Notes under the pieces: model-generated | Databases searched by the model: none | Told to the model about the DNA's origin: nothing | Seen by the model: the letters and a program-made list of their open reading frames with translations, nothing else | Assembly: GCA_001871905.1 (NCBI GenBank) | Contig: MNUG01000040.1 | Span: forward strand, 62,001-126,000 | DNA: 64,000 bases | Source: Alphaproteobacteria bacterium CG1_02_46_17 | GTDB lineage: Bacteria > Pseudomonadota > Alphaproteobacteria > Micavibrionales > Micavibrionaceae | Reading direction: 5' to 3' | Part shown: piece by piece, positions 41,513 through 52,091 of the stretch | Position numbering within the stretch: the stretch's first letter is position 1 | Layout of the letters: each line of letters begins with the position of its first letter | Translations under genes and position numbers: made by a program

Positions 41513-43267
41513 TTAGAATTTATGGTTGATATTAAAAAACGGACGAATGTCATCATCATTTTCCGATGAAATCATATGGGTCAACGGCTTGGCTATCATA
41601 AAGCCTGCGTCGGTTCCAAGGGCAATCGTCGTTCTAATTCCCAGACCAATAGACGCCAAACTATCGGCACTGCCATCCGATGTTGTGGCATCATCATTCC
41701 AGACCCTGCCGAAATCATAGAATCCATAAAGCGTATAATCGGTCATCCATGAAACAGTGTATGGACGGTTCCATTGCAGTTCCACAGAGGCCCCGAACCC
41801 GTCATCACCAACCAATTCGGATGGATCATAGCCTCGCCCAAAGGACACTCCGCCAACACCATATTCTTCAGCTGATAAAAGAGGGCCATTTGACATCTGG
41901 CCTGACAATGACGTTTGTAACGCGATATTATTCACAATCCGTTCCAGACGAACGAGGGAGGATGTTACTTTATAAAACTGTGGGTCACCGTCGGGACGCG
42001 ACATATCCAGATCGTCCTTTTCATTGGCCCCCAACCATGACACGCCATGGGAAAGCTCGACATTGACGTTTGTAACAGCCGCATTGAACACTGTATCCAC
42101 CCAATCCAGATGGGACCCAAGGCGAACAATTCTTAAACTATCCTTGCGCGTGGTATCGATATTACTTTTTGTTCTGGTATCTCGTGAATCAAATGCCAAA
42201 GATGAGGAGAGATTCAAGTCGCGCGTTCTGATAATGGGTTGAAAAATGTTTACCCCGATATATTTCGCATGACCTTTAACATCGAATTGATCCAGACTTG
42301 CCCCAGGAGAGGTTTGAGTGACCCCTGCTTTGACCATCAACTTTGTTCCATAAGGGCCAACGGGGAATTGGGCCAGAGCTTCTCCGAATGTCAATTCAGG
42401 CTCCAACCCTTTATTTGAAGGAGCATAGGCGAGATTAAGCGAGAGCAATTCATTTAGCCCCAGCAGAGAATTGGTGGATATATTTCCAGTTGCTTCCCAA
42501 CGTCCCAGATAGCGGCTTCCATAATTATCAAGTCCGATTTGTGCATCAAATGGATCGCGATCAACAATCACGGTCAGGTTCGAAGCCCCGACCACATCCT
42601 GTGCGGGGGACAAAATTCCCCTTGCTGTGACCCCAGGGAGATCGTTGATCAACAGCATGACACGTTCCAGATCCTGATTGTTCAGAACACTCTTGGTTTT
42701 AAGACGCTCTGCATACATCCCTATGACGTCATAGGCAGCACCGGTTCTATCTTCGATACGGATGTTGTTGATTTTTCCTTCGACGATTCTGAGCTTGACC
42801 ATTCCGTCTGCAATAGTTTGTGGCGGAACAACAACCTGTGTCAGGATATATCCATCATTACGGTATTTGGCGGTCAGTTGTGCAGCAATTGAATAAATCT
42901 CTGCCAAAGAGACTTTAGTTCCAATCTTCCCCGCATAGATTTTTTCGATGTCGGACGCAGCATAAACTGTCTGCCCTTCCAGAACCAGATTGGTCAGGGT
43001 GAAGGTGATTTTTTCTGCACCTTCAGGGGCCGTAAATGGTGCTTGTCCTTCAATTTCTACAGGAGCCTCGACAGTCGCGCGGGGCATGGTCTGTTCGATA
43101 TGCTCTGGAACACGGGATGCGTCTGCAGATCCCGGAATAGATTGCGCTTTGGCCGTTCCTGCACCTAGAACCAAAGAGAGAACCAGAGCAGATCCCGTGA
43201 CCATGCGCCACGATTTTTCCAATATAATATGGTGGGAGATCAACATGCCTACCTCAATATAGATCAC
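41513..43267 (-). CDS. ShlB/FhaC/HecB-type two-partner secretion transporter (TpsB)
   Basis: POTRA-like N-terminal region, barrel; GVGGVSFGRGYDPSELVGDDGFGASVELQW. Confidence 0.9.
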   Translation of the reverse strand: MIYIEVGMLISHHIILEKSWRMVTGSALVLSLVLGAGTAKAQSIPGSADASRVPEHIEQTMPRATVEAPVEIEGQAPFTAPEGAEKITFTLTNLVLEGQTVYAASDIEKIYAGKIGTKVSLAEIYSIAAQLTAKYRNDGYILTQVVVPPQTIADGMVKLRIVEGKINNIRIEDRTGAAYDVIGMYAERLKTKSVLNNQDLERVMLLINDLPGVTARGILSPAQDVVGASNLTVIVDRDPFDAQIGLDNYGSRYLGRWEATGNISTNSLLGLNELLSLNLAYAPSNKGLEPELTFGEALAQFPVGPYGTKLMVKAGVTQTSPGASLDQFDVKGHAKYIGVNIFQPIIRTRDLNLSSSLAFDSRDTRTKSNIDTTRKDSLRIVRLGSHLDWVDTVFNAAVTNVNVELSHGVSWLGANEKDDLDMSRPDGDPQFYKVTSSLVRLERIVNNIALQTSLSGQMSNGPLLSAEEYGVGGVSFGRGYDPSELVGDDGFGASVELQWNRPYTVSWMTDYTLYGFYDFGRVWNDDATTSDGSADSLASIGLGIRTTIALGTDAGFMIAKPLTHMISSENDDDIRPFFNINHKF

Positions 43268-43370
43268 AGATGTTAAGATTTAGAACTTAAGATTTAATTC
43301 TTATCCCCATACATAAGGCCGATTGCTTGTTTTTGCAAGCGCTCATCATGTTTCCCCCATGAATATTCTG

Positions 43371-44630
43371 TTAAGGAATATAGGTTAGTGAGAAATAGAC
43401 CGTATTGCTATTGTATGAATTATCAGTATTACCCGTATCTTTCTTTTGATGGGATACCCCGAAATTCAACCCTACTGAGTCAGTCAGGCTGTAGCTGCTT
43501 TCCAATTTTCCGATATACAGAGTATTTTCGGCAGGATTACCGGAAACAGAATAATCATAATCATCCTTTTGCAAAGACAGCTTGGCATTCCACAGCTCTG
43601 TAATGCTATCGGTCAGAGCCAATTGTTGTGATGTTAGAAGAGCCGTATTTGTGGCCGAGGATTCCCCTTCGCTAAAGGTTTTCCCATATGTATAACGCAA
43701 GCTAGTCAGATATGTAATATTCCACTGAAAAGCTCCACCAAAAGAAAAACTGCTATTGGTTTTTCCCAGCGCCGTATCCGTGTAGCGTTGCCATCTTCCG
43801 AAAATGTCTCCGCTATACAGACCTCCCGTATTAAAACTAAGACCTGTTGTGGTATTCCAAAGATCTGTTTTTCTGTTTGTTCCATCAATCAAATTATAGT
43901 CGTTATCCGTATAATTGGTGCGCAGATACAAAGCATTTCCTGGCGAGCTGAGATATGAAATTGTTCCCCCAACAGATTGGATATCTTTTTTCTCGAAATC
44001 AGAACCAGAAGCATTGGTTTTATCCAGAATTCGAGAGACGCCCTTCTGGACAGAAAAAGACCCTTGTAGATAACTCAGCGTACGGGACATTTCTACGTTC
44101 AATGTATCTACCCAATAATCAATCGTGCTCGTTACATCAACATCTTCCCCTGTTCCTCGCGCCGTGTGCTGTTTACCATGGGACAAGGATACATTCAACA
44201 TTGTCAGATCAGTGATATCATAACGCCCTTGGGCAAAATAGCTGCCTGCAACGTACCCTCTATCCTGACGCGTTTTATATTTCTCTTTTGTCTGGTTGGT
44301 TCCAATCATCACCATATGACGATTCCAGTTCGACTTGACACTCAAGGATCCATTGGCCGTTGTTACAATATCACTGGTTTTATCGCGATGTACATTGTCC
44401 ACATTATCGAGAAACTCAGTCTTCAAGCCCAGTGCAGGAAAAAATAAAAATCCTCCCGCCCTTATCCCCTGTGATTGATTCGTCTCCCCCGCTTCTCGAA
44501 GGGTTTTTTTATATTCTTCGTTATAATCCATTGCCAAAACGGGTATGACCATTGCTGAACTGCACATTAATGTCAGAAGAAATATGCCCGTATTCACAAA
44601 AAAGGTTTCATGTTTTCTAATAGGAGCCAT
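43371..44630 (-). CDS. Outer-membrane beta-barrel protein, EPS-locus associated
   Basis: Signal peptide; GGFLFFPALGLKTEFLDNV; alternating strands; C-term VYFSLTYIP. Confidence 0.75.
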   Translation of the reverse strand: MAPIRKHETFFVNTGIFLLTLMCSSAMVIPVLAMDYNEEYKKTLREAGETNQSQGIRAGGFLFFPALGLKTEFLDNVDNVHRDKTSDIVTTANGSLSVKSNWNRHMVMIGTNQTKEKYKTRQDRGYVAGSYFAQGRYDITDLTMLNVSLSHGKQHTARGTGEDVDVTSTIDYWVDTLNVEMSRTLSYLQGSFSVQKGVSRILDKTNASGSDFEKKDIQSVGGTISYLSSPGNALYLRTNYTDNDYNLIDGTNRKTDLWNTTTGLSFNTGGLYSGDIFGRWQRYTDTALGKTNSSFSFGGAFQWNITYLTSLRYTYGKTFSEGESSATNTALLTSQQLALTDSITELWNAKLSLQKDDYDYSVSGNPAENTLYIGKLESSYSLTDSVGLNFGVSHQKKDTGNTDNSYNSNTVYFSLTYIP

Positions 44631-45033
44631 GATGCGATCCTGATTGTTCTTCCGCGTTCCGGCCATTTCGATTTATCATCGAAGGCCTTCTAGAACCTGA
44701 TCTTATCAGAACGCCTGATATGACCCCGATCAACATTCCAAAGGAATTAGCCAGCCCATCATCCAAAGAGGCTGTTCTTCCGCCGATGATGGATTGAAAA
44801 TATTCGATTCCCCACCCAAGGCAAAATAGCAGGATCATGCAGAAAAATATTATCCGATAAGACGGCATCACCGCAATGGCACCTGCCACCATCACCGCAT
44901 ACGCCAGAGTATGTAGTGCTTTATCTTCGTTATGCGCCGTATTCATTAGGTCAGGAATCAGGGAAAGCGCCGCCATAAAAAGCAGGCAAACCATCCAAAG
45001 TCCCATCAAGCCCCAATGAAATATCTTTTCCAA
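44617..45033 (-). CDS. VanZ-like membrane protein
   Basis: Four TM segments; DKALHTLAYAVMVAGA; GWGIEYFQSIIGGRTASLDDGLANSFGMLIG. Confidence 0.8.
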   Translation of the reverse strand: MEKIFHWGLMGLWMVCLLFMAALSLIPDLMNTAHNEDKALHTLAYAVMVAGAIAVMPSYRIIFFCMILLFCLGWGIEYFQSIIGGRTASLDDGLANSFGMLIGVISGVLIRSGSRRPSMINRNGRNAEEQSGSHHGSY

Positions 45034-45035
45034 AC

Positions 45036-47072
45036 TCAGCCGGCCCTCGCCATCAGGAAATCCGATCCAGATGTTACTTTTTTGTACCTATCCAGATCAA
45101 CATTGTTCAAAACAATCCCTAGAACCGGTGCCGAAATATCGTGTAACGCTGCAAGCATATTCAGCACATTCCTTTTCGATGTTTTCATCCAGTGGGTTAC
45201 AATGATCACGCCATCCACTTTTTTCGAGAGCACTTCTGATTCCGAGTGCGACAGGACAGGGCCGGAATCAATCAGGATGTAATCGAAACTCCCTTTCAGG
45301 AAGTCGATCATTTCATCAAAATTATGGGATGCCATTCCTTCAGGAGACAGCCTCACCATATCTCCGCGGCGCATTAACGAGAAGCCCATGGATGTTGAAA
45401 TAATAGCATCCTGAATTTTCGTTACGCCGTTGAGAACCTCCATTAACCCCGGGCCTTCTTCTATCTTACAAAGATGGGTGAGCATCGGTTTAACAAAATC
45501 GGCATCAATAACCAGAACTTTCTTGTTCAGGGACACCAGATAATGCGCCAGATTATAGACCAGTGTTGTGCGACCTTCCTGTGGTAACGCCGAGCTGAAC
45601 AATATTGATTTTCGTGTTGTTCCGGCAAACGCCGCAACATAAATCTTTTTAATGGCTTCCCGATGGTTCGATCTCGCCATCAGGGAATCCGAAGTCGGGT
45701 CGGAATATTCCGGTAAAATGCCGATCGGCTTCAAGCCCATGCGCCGGATATCTTCATAGTTCCGGAGACCAGAGCGCAACATTTCAATGGCAAATACGAC
45801 TGTACAGGCCAATGCACCTGATAAAAGAGCCGCTACGACAACGAGGAGTGCCTTTGACGGGTTGGATGGCCAAACCGGCGCAATCGCTTTCGAGATAACA
45901 GACGCATCAGGCTGTGCAAAATTGATCTGAGATTGAAGACTTTCATAGTTCGCAAGGAAACTATCCAGTTGTTTCTGGCTGGCGTCACGCTCCACCATCA
46001 GGGTTTTTAGGTGAATGAGTTTTTCCCGTTGCGCCGCAGTGGTATATTTGATTTCTTCCAGACGTTTGGCCAGAAGCTCTTCTTGTGCATCAAATGCTGC
46101 TTTTTCAGCTCTCAAAGTCTCCAGCTGCTTTTCAATTTCCGTTGAGATGGATTGACGCGCTTGCGCCAAGGCATTTTGTGCCGCCATCAATTTCGGATTC
46201 TTTGATCCATATCGGGATCTAAGCTCTTGTACTTGCAACTTTGCCTCGGCTTCTTGCTGCTTCAAAGATACTATATTCGGCGAGGAAGTCAGGGTGACAA
46301 TATTATCAACCACTCCTTCTTTCATGGCAATTTCAAGAGCTTGTATTTTCGACTCAACATCAAATCTTCTAACCTGAAGAGGAGTCAGCTGGGCTGATAA
46401 ATCAGAAATTTCTTGTAGGAAGATTTCTTCCGAACCTTTGCCAATGGCCAGATTTTCCTTGGCGCGGTAGGCCTCTACCGCTTGAGATTTTTCAACCACA
46501 TCATCTTTCAGGTCACTGACTTTACCGTGGAACCATTCTGAAAGATTATTTACCTCCTTTTGTTTATTTTCAATCTGGAGATTCTGATATTGTTCAACAT
46601 GGGTGTTGGCGATCAGGGCGGCATCCTGTGCGCTAGCCGACTGGAAAGTTACATCAATAATTTTTGAAGATCCTTGGGCGGAAACAGACAAGGCACCAGC
46701 AAAAGCTCCTAAAAGGGCTTGTGGTTCCATATCCGCCCTGCCAAGTTTTTCTCCGTATTTTGCAGCGTCGATTGTTCTAAGGGCCAGATCGGAGGAGGTC
46801 AGAACCTTGACTTCCGTTTGGACGGTAAAGTTACCAAACTGCTCTCCGCCTTTCACTTCCGCGAAGTCAGGCAAGTTCAGTTCCCCCTTCTCCACCATGA
46901 TGCTCGCGGTGGCTTTGTAATATACGGGGCGCGTCAAAATAAACGCAAGTGCCACCAAAAATGTGGAGCAAGTAATGATGATGATGAGCAAGCGATGACG
47001 CCAAAGAGTCAACACGATCTCTCGAATATCAAATTCGTTGATCTGGTCAGGCTGAATGTATTGAGATGACAT
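45036..47072 (-). CDS. Wzc/ExoP-like chain-length determinant with BY-kinase-like domain
   Basis: Wzz N-term IREIVLTLWRHRLLIIIITCSTF; kinase-like SSALPQEGRTTLVYNLA, VLVIDADFVKP, YILIDSGPVL. Start MSSQYIQPDQ. Confidence 0.9.
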   Translation of the reverse strand: MSSQYIQPDQINEFDIREIVLTLWRHRLLIIIITCSTFLVALAFILTRPVYYKATASIMVEKGELNLPDFAEVKGGEQFGNFTVQTEVKVLTSSDLALRTIDAAKYGEKLGRADMEPQALLGAFAGALSVSAQGSSKIIDVTFQSASAQDAALIANTHVEQYQNLQIENKQKEVNNLSEWFHGKVSDLKDDVVEKSQAVEAYRAKENLAIGKGSEEIFLQEISDLSAQLTPLQVRRFDVESKIQALEIAMKEGVVDNIVTLTSSPNIVSLKQQEAEAKLQVQELRSRYGSKNPKLMAAQNALAQARQSISTEIEKQLETLRAEKAAFDAQEELLAKRLEEIKYTTAAQREKLIHLKTLMVERDASQKQLDSFLANYESLQSQINFAQPDASVISKAIAPVWPSNPSKALLVVVAALLSGALACTVVFAIEMLRSGLRNYEDIRRMGLKPIGILPEYSDPTSDSLMARSNHREAIKKIYVAAFAGTTRKSILFSSALPQEGRTTLVYNLAHYLVSLNKKVLVIDADFVKPMLTHLCKIEEGPGLMEVLNGVTKIQDAIISTSMGFSLMRRGDMVRLSPEGMASHNFDEMIDFLKGSFDYILIDSGPVLSHSESEVLSKKVDGVIIVTHWMKTSKRNVLNMLAALHDISAPVLGIVLNNVDLDRYKKVTSGSDFLMARAG

Positions 47073-47317
47073 GGCTATGCCTCGAGGCTCTGGTTCATAA
47101 AAAGTGTATTTTATCACAGGGTTATGCGGGAATTTTTGCTCCTGAGTCAAGTAGATACGCAATCTTATTCTGGGTGAATTTATTGTTATGGATAATATGG
47201 GCCAAATTCCTGATTTCCCGAACTGGCTTAAAACAAAACTTCTTGTTTTTTTATCCCTATTCCCGTAGCTATCAGGCGAGTTCATTTCATGGTCTTAAAA
47301 GGAATAAGGAATTATTT

Positions 47318-48376
47318 ATGAAAATTATCCCGGTCATTTTATGTGGTGGATCAGGAACCAGACTCTGGCCGGAAAGCCAAGAGACGCTGCCCAAGCAATT
47401 CCTAAACCTAATCAATGATCAGTCCTTGTTACAAAACACAATTTCCAGAGCCACGCGTGTTGCACATGTGACAACCCGCGATGTTGTGTGCGTGTGCCTT
47501 GATGACCTTGCCGATCTCGTTCTGCAAAATATCCGTCAGCTTGATCCTGATGCTGGCCTGCATATCCTGCGTGAACCTTCGGCCAGAAACACGGCAGCGG
47601 CAGTTGCACTTGCCTCTCTTTACTGTAGTCGGGAATTCGGCGAAGAGTGTTTAATATGGGTTTTGCCGTCTGACCATTATATCGGCAAAGAATATGTTCT
47701 GGAGGACGCCTTACAAGCTGCGGCGCAATCCGCCCTTCAGGGAAAACTAGTGACCTTCGGCATTACGCCAACCCGTCCTGAGACAGGATATGGATATATC
47801 AAATGTAACCAGCCTGTGGCGGGAGAGGCTCTACCAGTCGAACAATTCGTTGAAAAGCCTGATGTTGCTACTGCTATATCTTTCCTGAATGATGGCCAAT
47901 ATTTGTGGAACAGTGGTATGTTCTTGTTCCAGACCTCTACCGTTTTGAATGCCTTTACCAATCTTGCAGGCGAAATTTTCGATCAGGTCAAACAAGCTGT
48001 AGGGGCTGGAGAAAACAAAGTTCCTGACGCTGCGCTTTATAATCAGGTGCCAAAATCTCCTTTTGATAAGTCAATCATGGAAAAATCAGCAGAGGTGACC
48101 GTTGTGCCATGTGATATGGCATGGTCGGATGTCGGCACATGGGGAAGTATCTGGGATATTTCTCAGAAAACGGCAGATCAGAACGTCGTACAGGGTCATG
48201 CCGTTTTGGAAGACAGTCACGGATGTCTGGTGAGAGCAAACTCTGGGCGACTAGTTGCTTGTGCCGGACTTGAGGATATTGTGGTGATCGACACGCCGGA
48301 TGCCGTTCTGGTCACACGCCGAGCTACCTCTGATCCGTTGAAAAAACTCGTGGAACGAATGAAGACTTCTAAATGA
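47318..48376 (+). CDS. manC: Mannose-1-phosphate guanylyltransferase (GMP domain only)
   Basis: MKIIPVILCGGSGTRLWPESQETLPKQFL; ETGYGYIKC; FVEKPD. Confidence 0.92.
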   Translation: MKIIPVILCGGSGTRLWPESQETLPKQFLNLINDQSLLQNTISRATRVAHVTTRDVVCVCLDDLADLVLQNIRQLDPDAGLHILREPSARNTAAAVALASLYCSREFGEECLIWVLPSDHYIGKEYVLEDALQAAAQSALQGKLVTFGITPTRPETGYGYIKCNQPVAGEALPVEQFVEKPDVATAISFLNDGQYLWNSGMFLFQTSTVLNAFTNLAGEIFDQVKQAVGAGENKVPDAALYNQVPKSPFDKSIMEKSAEVTVVPCDMAWSDVGTWGSIWDISQKTADQNVVQGHAVLEDSHGCLVRANSGRLVACAGLEDIVVIDTPDAVLVTRRATSDPLKKLVERMKTSK

Positions 48377-49833
48377 GTAGCGAAGGTCATCATATTGGCA
48401 GAAATGCAATCTGGTCGGTCCTGAACCAATCTGCTGGACAGATAATGGTTCTGATTGTTTTCCTGATAACGGCTCGATTTATTTCCAAGGAAGATTTCGG
48501 AACCATGGCGATTGCCATGCTGGTGGTTGAAGTCATGCGGCAATTTTCCATTGAAAGCATTGGCATGACTCTGATAGCCAAAGCCGCCCCCGACAAGAAA
48601 GATTACAATGCCGGTTTTCTGATTATTGTTGCCGCAAGTCTTATCAGTGCAGTTGTGATTTTTCTTTGCGCGGGTTTACTTGCCGACCTTCTGGACAACC
48701 AGAAACTCCAGTATGCCCTACACTGGGTATGTTTGATTATCGTGACGTTCGGCGCCTCAAAAATCCATGAAACATGGCTGGCCAAAAACATGCAATTCAA
48801 GCAGTTGGCGCTGCGTTCGATTTTCTCGATTTTAATTGGTGGAAGTGTCGGAATCTATATGGCGGTTCACGGATACGGTTTACTTAGTCTGATTGCACAG
48901 CAAGTCATCACGACTCTGGTAGGCACAGCTTTCCTATGGTCAGTGACCCGTTGGCGTCCCGGACTTGATACCACCAAGGAGCATGTTATCAGTATTTTGA
49001 AATATACCCGCTATATTTCCTTTAATAATTCCGCCAATCTGGTTAGCGTGCAAGGCGATGTCTTTTTGTCAGCCTATTTTCTGGGGCCTGCGGCAGCAGG
49101 TATTTATAACGCCGCCAAACGGCTTATTCTTTCCGCCAATCTAGTCATGACCAGTGCGATCGGGCAAGTTTCGATGCCTATTCTCTCGAGCCTGAGTCAA
49201 GACCGCGACAAGCTGAAAGTGTCCTACCTCGATTTCAACCGCTTTACATCTGTCTTTACGGCTCCAGCCTTTATGGGCTTATCCTGCCTCGCGCTTCCTC
49301 TTGTCCGCACCTTACTTGGCGAGAGTTGGACAGAAGTAGCATCGGTTCTGCCTATCCTATGCCTATCTTCTTATATTGTGTCTTTGGGACATATCACAGG
49401 GAACGTACTCCTGACAACCGGACACCAAAAGCTCACCTCCTATTTTGCTATTCTCAATGCCCTGCTTAATCTGGCGTTGTTGTTTGTTATGGCGCCGTTT
49501 GGATTAATTTATGCGGCTTGGGCTTTCGCGCTAAAAACCATGATCCTCGGGCCGATTTCGATCTATATAACCAACCGCATTCTTCATGTTTCAACTATGG
49601 ATTATATCAAATGTGTCCTCCCCTCTATCGGGGCTGCACTGGTTATGGGGGTAGTGCTCTATGTTTCCTTACCTTTTGCAACGCATTTGAACAAGATCCT
49701 CCAGCTCATCCTTTTTATTCCAACGGGTGGCGTTATCTATTTTCTTGCACTCTGGTTTTTGGATAAGTCCTCTGTTATGAATATCTTTACATTTATCCGG
49801 CACGCGATACGATCAAAAGTACAAGCCCGCTAA
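48373..49833 (+). CDS. Polysaccharide flippase, MOP/Wzx family
   Basis: About 12-14 TM segments; IWSVLNQSAGQIMVLIVFLITARFISKEDFGTMA. Confidence 0.92.
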   Translation: MSSEGHHIGRNAIWSVLNQSAGQIMVLIVFLITARFISKEDFGTMAIAMLVVEVMRQFSIESIGMTLIAKAAPDKKDYNAGFLIIVAASLISAVVIFLCAGLLADLLDNQKLQYALHWVCLIIVTFGASKIHETWLAKNMQFKQLALRSIFSILIGGSVGIYMAVHGYGLLSLIAQQVITTLVGTAFLWSVTRWRPGLDTTKEHVISILKYTRYISFNNSANLVSVQGDVFLSAYFLGPAAAGIYNAAKRLILSANLVMTSAIGQVSMPILSSLSQDRDKLKVSYLDFNRFTSVFTAPAFMGLSCLALPLVRTLLGESWTEVASVLPILCLSSYIVSLGHITGNVLLTTGHQKLTSYFAILNALLNLALLFVMAPFGLIYAAWAFALKTMILGPISIYITNRILHVSTMDYIKCVLPSIGAALVMGVVLYVSLPFATHLNKILQLILFIPTGGVIYFLALWFLDKSSVMNIFTFIRHAIRSKVQAR

Positions 49834-49852
49834 ACGATGAGGTCTATGCGTC

Positions 49853-50947
49853 GTGATACATAATGTTCTTTTTATTACCGGACATGACCCTGATGCCGAA
49901 CGCAAAGTCGATCTGCATTTTATGGCACTGCATTTGTGCGATTCTGGGCATAAAGTGTCTTTTATTACGCTTGGGTCTAGTTTAATTGGTCATGTGCTGG
50001 GCAAATCACCCCTTGTCAAGAACCCGAATAGATGGATCGCGGCAAGCCGAATAAAAAAGATGTTCTGGTATCCTCTCATTCATCCGATGAAAGTGAGGTG
50101 GGAATTTTTGAAACCACTCACTTCCTTTGCCTTCTCTTTTTACCCGTATTTCTTTCCCTTGCATGAATTACAGAAAAACGGGCCGTTTGATGTGATTGTG
50201 ATCGAGAGCGGTGCGGGCTTGGCGCTTGTTCCTCGCCTGAAAAATCTTTATCCCGAAGCTCGTTTTATTTACAGCGTTAGTGATCGGTTGAGCCGGTTGA
50301 ATGTGCCTGATATTATTTATTCTTTTGAACAAAAGGCCCTGCCGCTTTTTGACCTTATCAGGGTTCCTTCCCCCCTCATGATTTCTGATTATCCGGATCA
50401 TGCTAAGGTATGCTATATTCCTCATGGCATTGAACGTGCACTATTCGACAAACAATATCCCAGTCCGTATCTGTCGGATAAGAATGCTATCTCTATCGGA
50501 GATTCCCTGTTCGACCCCCAGTCAATTTCAATTTTGGCCCATCACTTCCCCGAATGGACATTTCATTTGTTCGGAGAGCGTGCCAGACTGGATCATAAAC
50601 TCCCCAATGTTATCGAACATGGCGAAACCAGATTTGAAGATATTATCCCCTATATTTGCCATGCGGACATAGGTTTGGCGCTTTATAAGAATGCTCCTGA
50701 CGCTGATTATCTCAGCCATTCCAGCCTGCGTATGATCCAATATAGCTATTGCAAATTACCGATTGTCACACCTCATTTTTCGGCGCATGACAGGGATCAT
50801 GCCTTTGGCTATGAGATCGAAGACCGTGACAATCTCATCCACGCATTTTCCAATGCCCTGCATTATGGCTGTCATTCTATACCTGTTACGGATATACAGG
50901 ATTGGAAACATGTCAGTTCCCAAATATTTGAAAGCGAGTTGTTTTAA
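49853..50947 (+). CDS. Glycosyltransferase, GumK-like (GT70-type) candidate
   Basis: MIHNVLFITGHDPDAERKVDLHFMALHLCDSGHKVSFITLG; SLRMIQYSYCKLPIVTP. Confidence 0.7.
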   Translation: MIHNVLFITGHDPDAERKVDLHFMALHLCDSGHKVSFITLGSSLIGHVLGKSPLVKNPNRWIAASRIKKMFWYPLIHPMKVRWEFLKPLTSFAFSFYPYFFPLHELQKNGPFDVIVIESGAGLALVPRLKNLYPEARFIYSVSDRLSRLNVPDIIYSFEQKALPLFDLIRVPSPLMISDYPDHAKVCYIPHGIERALFDKQYPSPYLSDKNAISIGDSLFDPQSISILAHHFPEWTFHLFGERARLDHKLPNVIEHGETRFEDIIPYICHADIGLALYKNAPDADYLSHSSLRMIQYSYCKLPIVTPHFSAHDRDHAFGYEIEDRDNLIHAFSNALHYGCHSIPVTDIQDWKHVSSQIFESELF

Positions 50948-50949
50948 TC

Positions 50950-52026
50950 ATGACGACACCACCACCCGTCAAGCCCTTGCATATCCTTGCTTGGCCTGCC
51001 TATTCTAACAAGATGCACAACCCGTATAATTTTCTTTTGTGCTCAGCGCTTGAGTCTTCAGGATGCAAGGTTATTGAATTCTCATATAAAACCCTGTTGC
51101 GTGAGTCCTTCGATATTCTCCATTATCATTGGCCGGACTCCTTTGTGGCTGGTGGCTCCTTGCCTAAGACTATTCGACGCATGATGATTCTGATTGCAAT
51201 TCTTATTATCACACGGTTGAAAGGGGCGCGATCTGTCTGGACGGTTCATAATCTGATGCCACACGACAATCCGAATTCCAAATTTATTTTGTCTTTCCTT
51301 AAGCTATTTGCGCGAGCTTGTGACGGTTTGATTTTTTTATCCAATTCCAGTCTCAAAGAATGTGAAGCCGTTTATGGTACGCTCAACCATTCCAAAATCG
51401 CTATTATTCCGCACGGACATTATCGGGATATGTATCCTTCCAGACTTACAAAAGAGTCTGCGTTGTCTCAATTAGGATTGGGTGAATATGCACATAAAAC
51501 CATTCTACTTTTTTTTGGAAAGATACGAAGCTATAAAAATGTTGAAGCTTTGATTAACTCTTTTCAGGAACTCAAGTGTCCCAATGACGTTTTGCTTTTG
51601 ATTGCGGGTAGCGCTGAAAATCCTACCTACAAAGAAAAAATTCATAATCTAGTGCAAGATTCTCCGTCAATTCTCCTGCATGAGAAGTTTATTCCGGACG
51701 AAGATATTCCTTTATTCTTCGGAGCTGCCGATGTGGCTGTTCTTCCTTATAAACACATCCTGAATTCAGGATCAGCCATTTTATCACTCGGGTTCGATTG
51801 CCCTGTTCTTGTTCCGTCTATTGGGAGCATGCCTGAACTTCAAGAAGATGTCGGAACTGATGCGGTTCATCTTTACGATGGAGAATTAAGCCCTGAAAAA
51901 TTGGAAGACATGATTTCCTATTGTACAAAGCGCAGCAGAGACCAACCAATTTCGTTGGAGCGGTACGACTGGCCCGTGATTGCCAACCAACTGGTTAGTT
52001 TCTTCACGCTCCTCAATAAAAAATAG
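50950..52026 (+). CDS. Glycosyltransferase, GT-B fold (GumI-like candidate)
   Basis: ILHYHWPDSF; VWTVHNLMPHD; ILLFFGKIRSYKNVEALINSF. Confidence 0.75.
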   Translation: MTTPPPVKPLHILAWPAYSNKMHNPYNFLLCSALESSGCKVIEFSYKTLLRESFDILHYHWPDSFVAGGSLPKTIRRMMILIAILIITRLKGARSVWTVHNLMPHDNPNSKFILSFLKLFARACDGLIFLSNSSLKECEAVYGTLNHSKIAIIPHGHYRDMYPSRLTKESALSQLGLGEYAHKTILLFFGKIRSYKNVEALINSFQELKCPNDVLLLIAGSAENPTYKEKIHNLVQDSPSILLHEKFIPDEDIPLFFGAADVAVLPYKHILNSGSAILSLGFDCPVLVPSIGSMPELQEDVGTDAVHLYDGELSPEKLEDMISYCTKRSRDQPISLERYDWPVIANQLVSFFTLLNKK

Positions 52027-52091
52027 AGCAAAGACATCTATTATTTTACTAGTTTGCGATTACCTCGCACTGACGATTAAAATATTCATTT

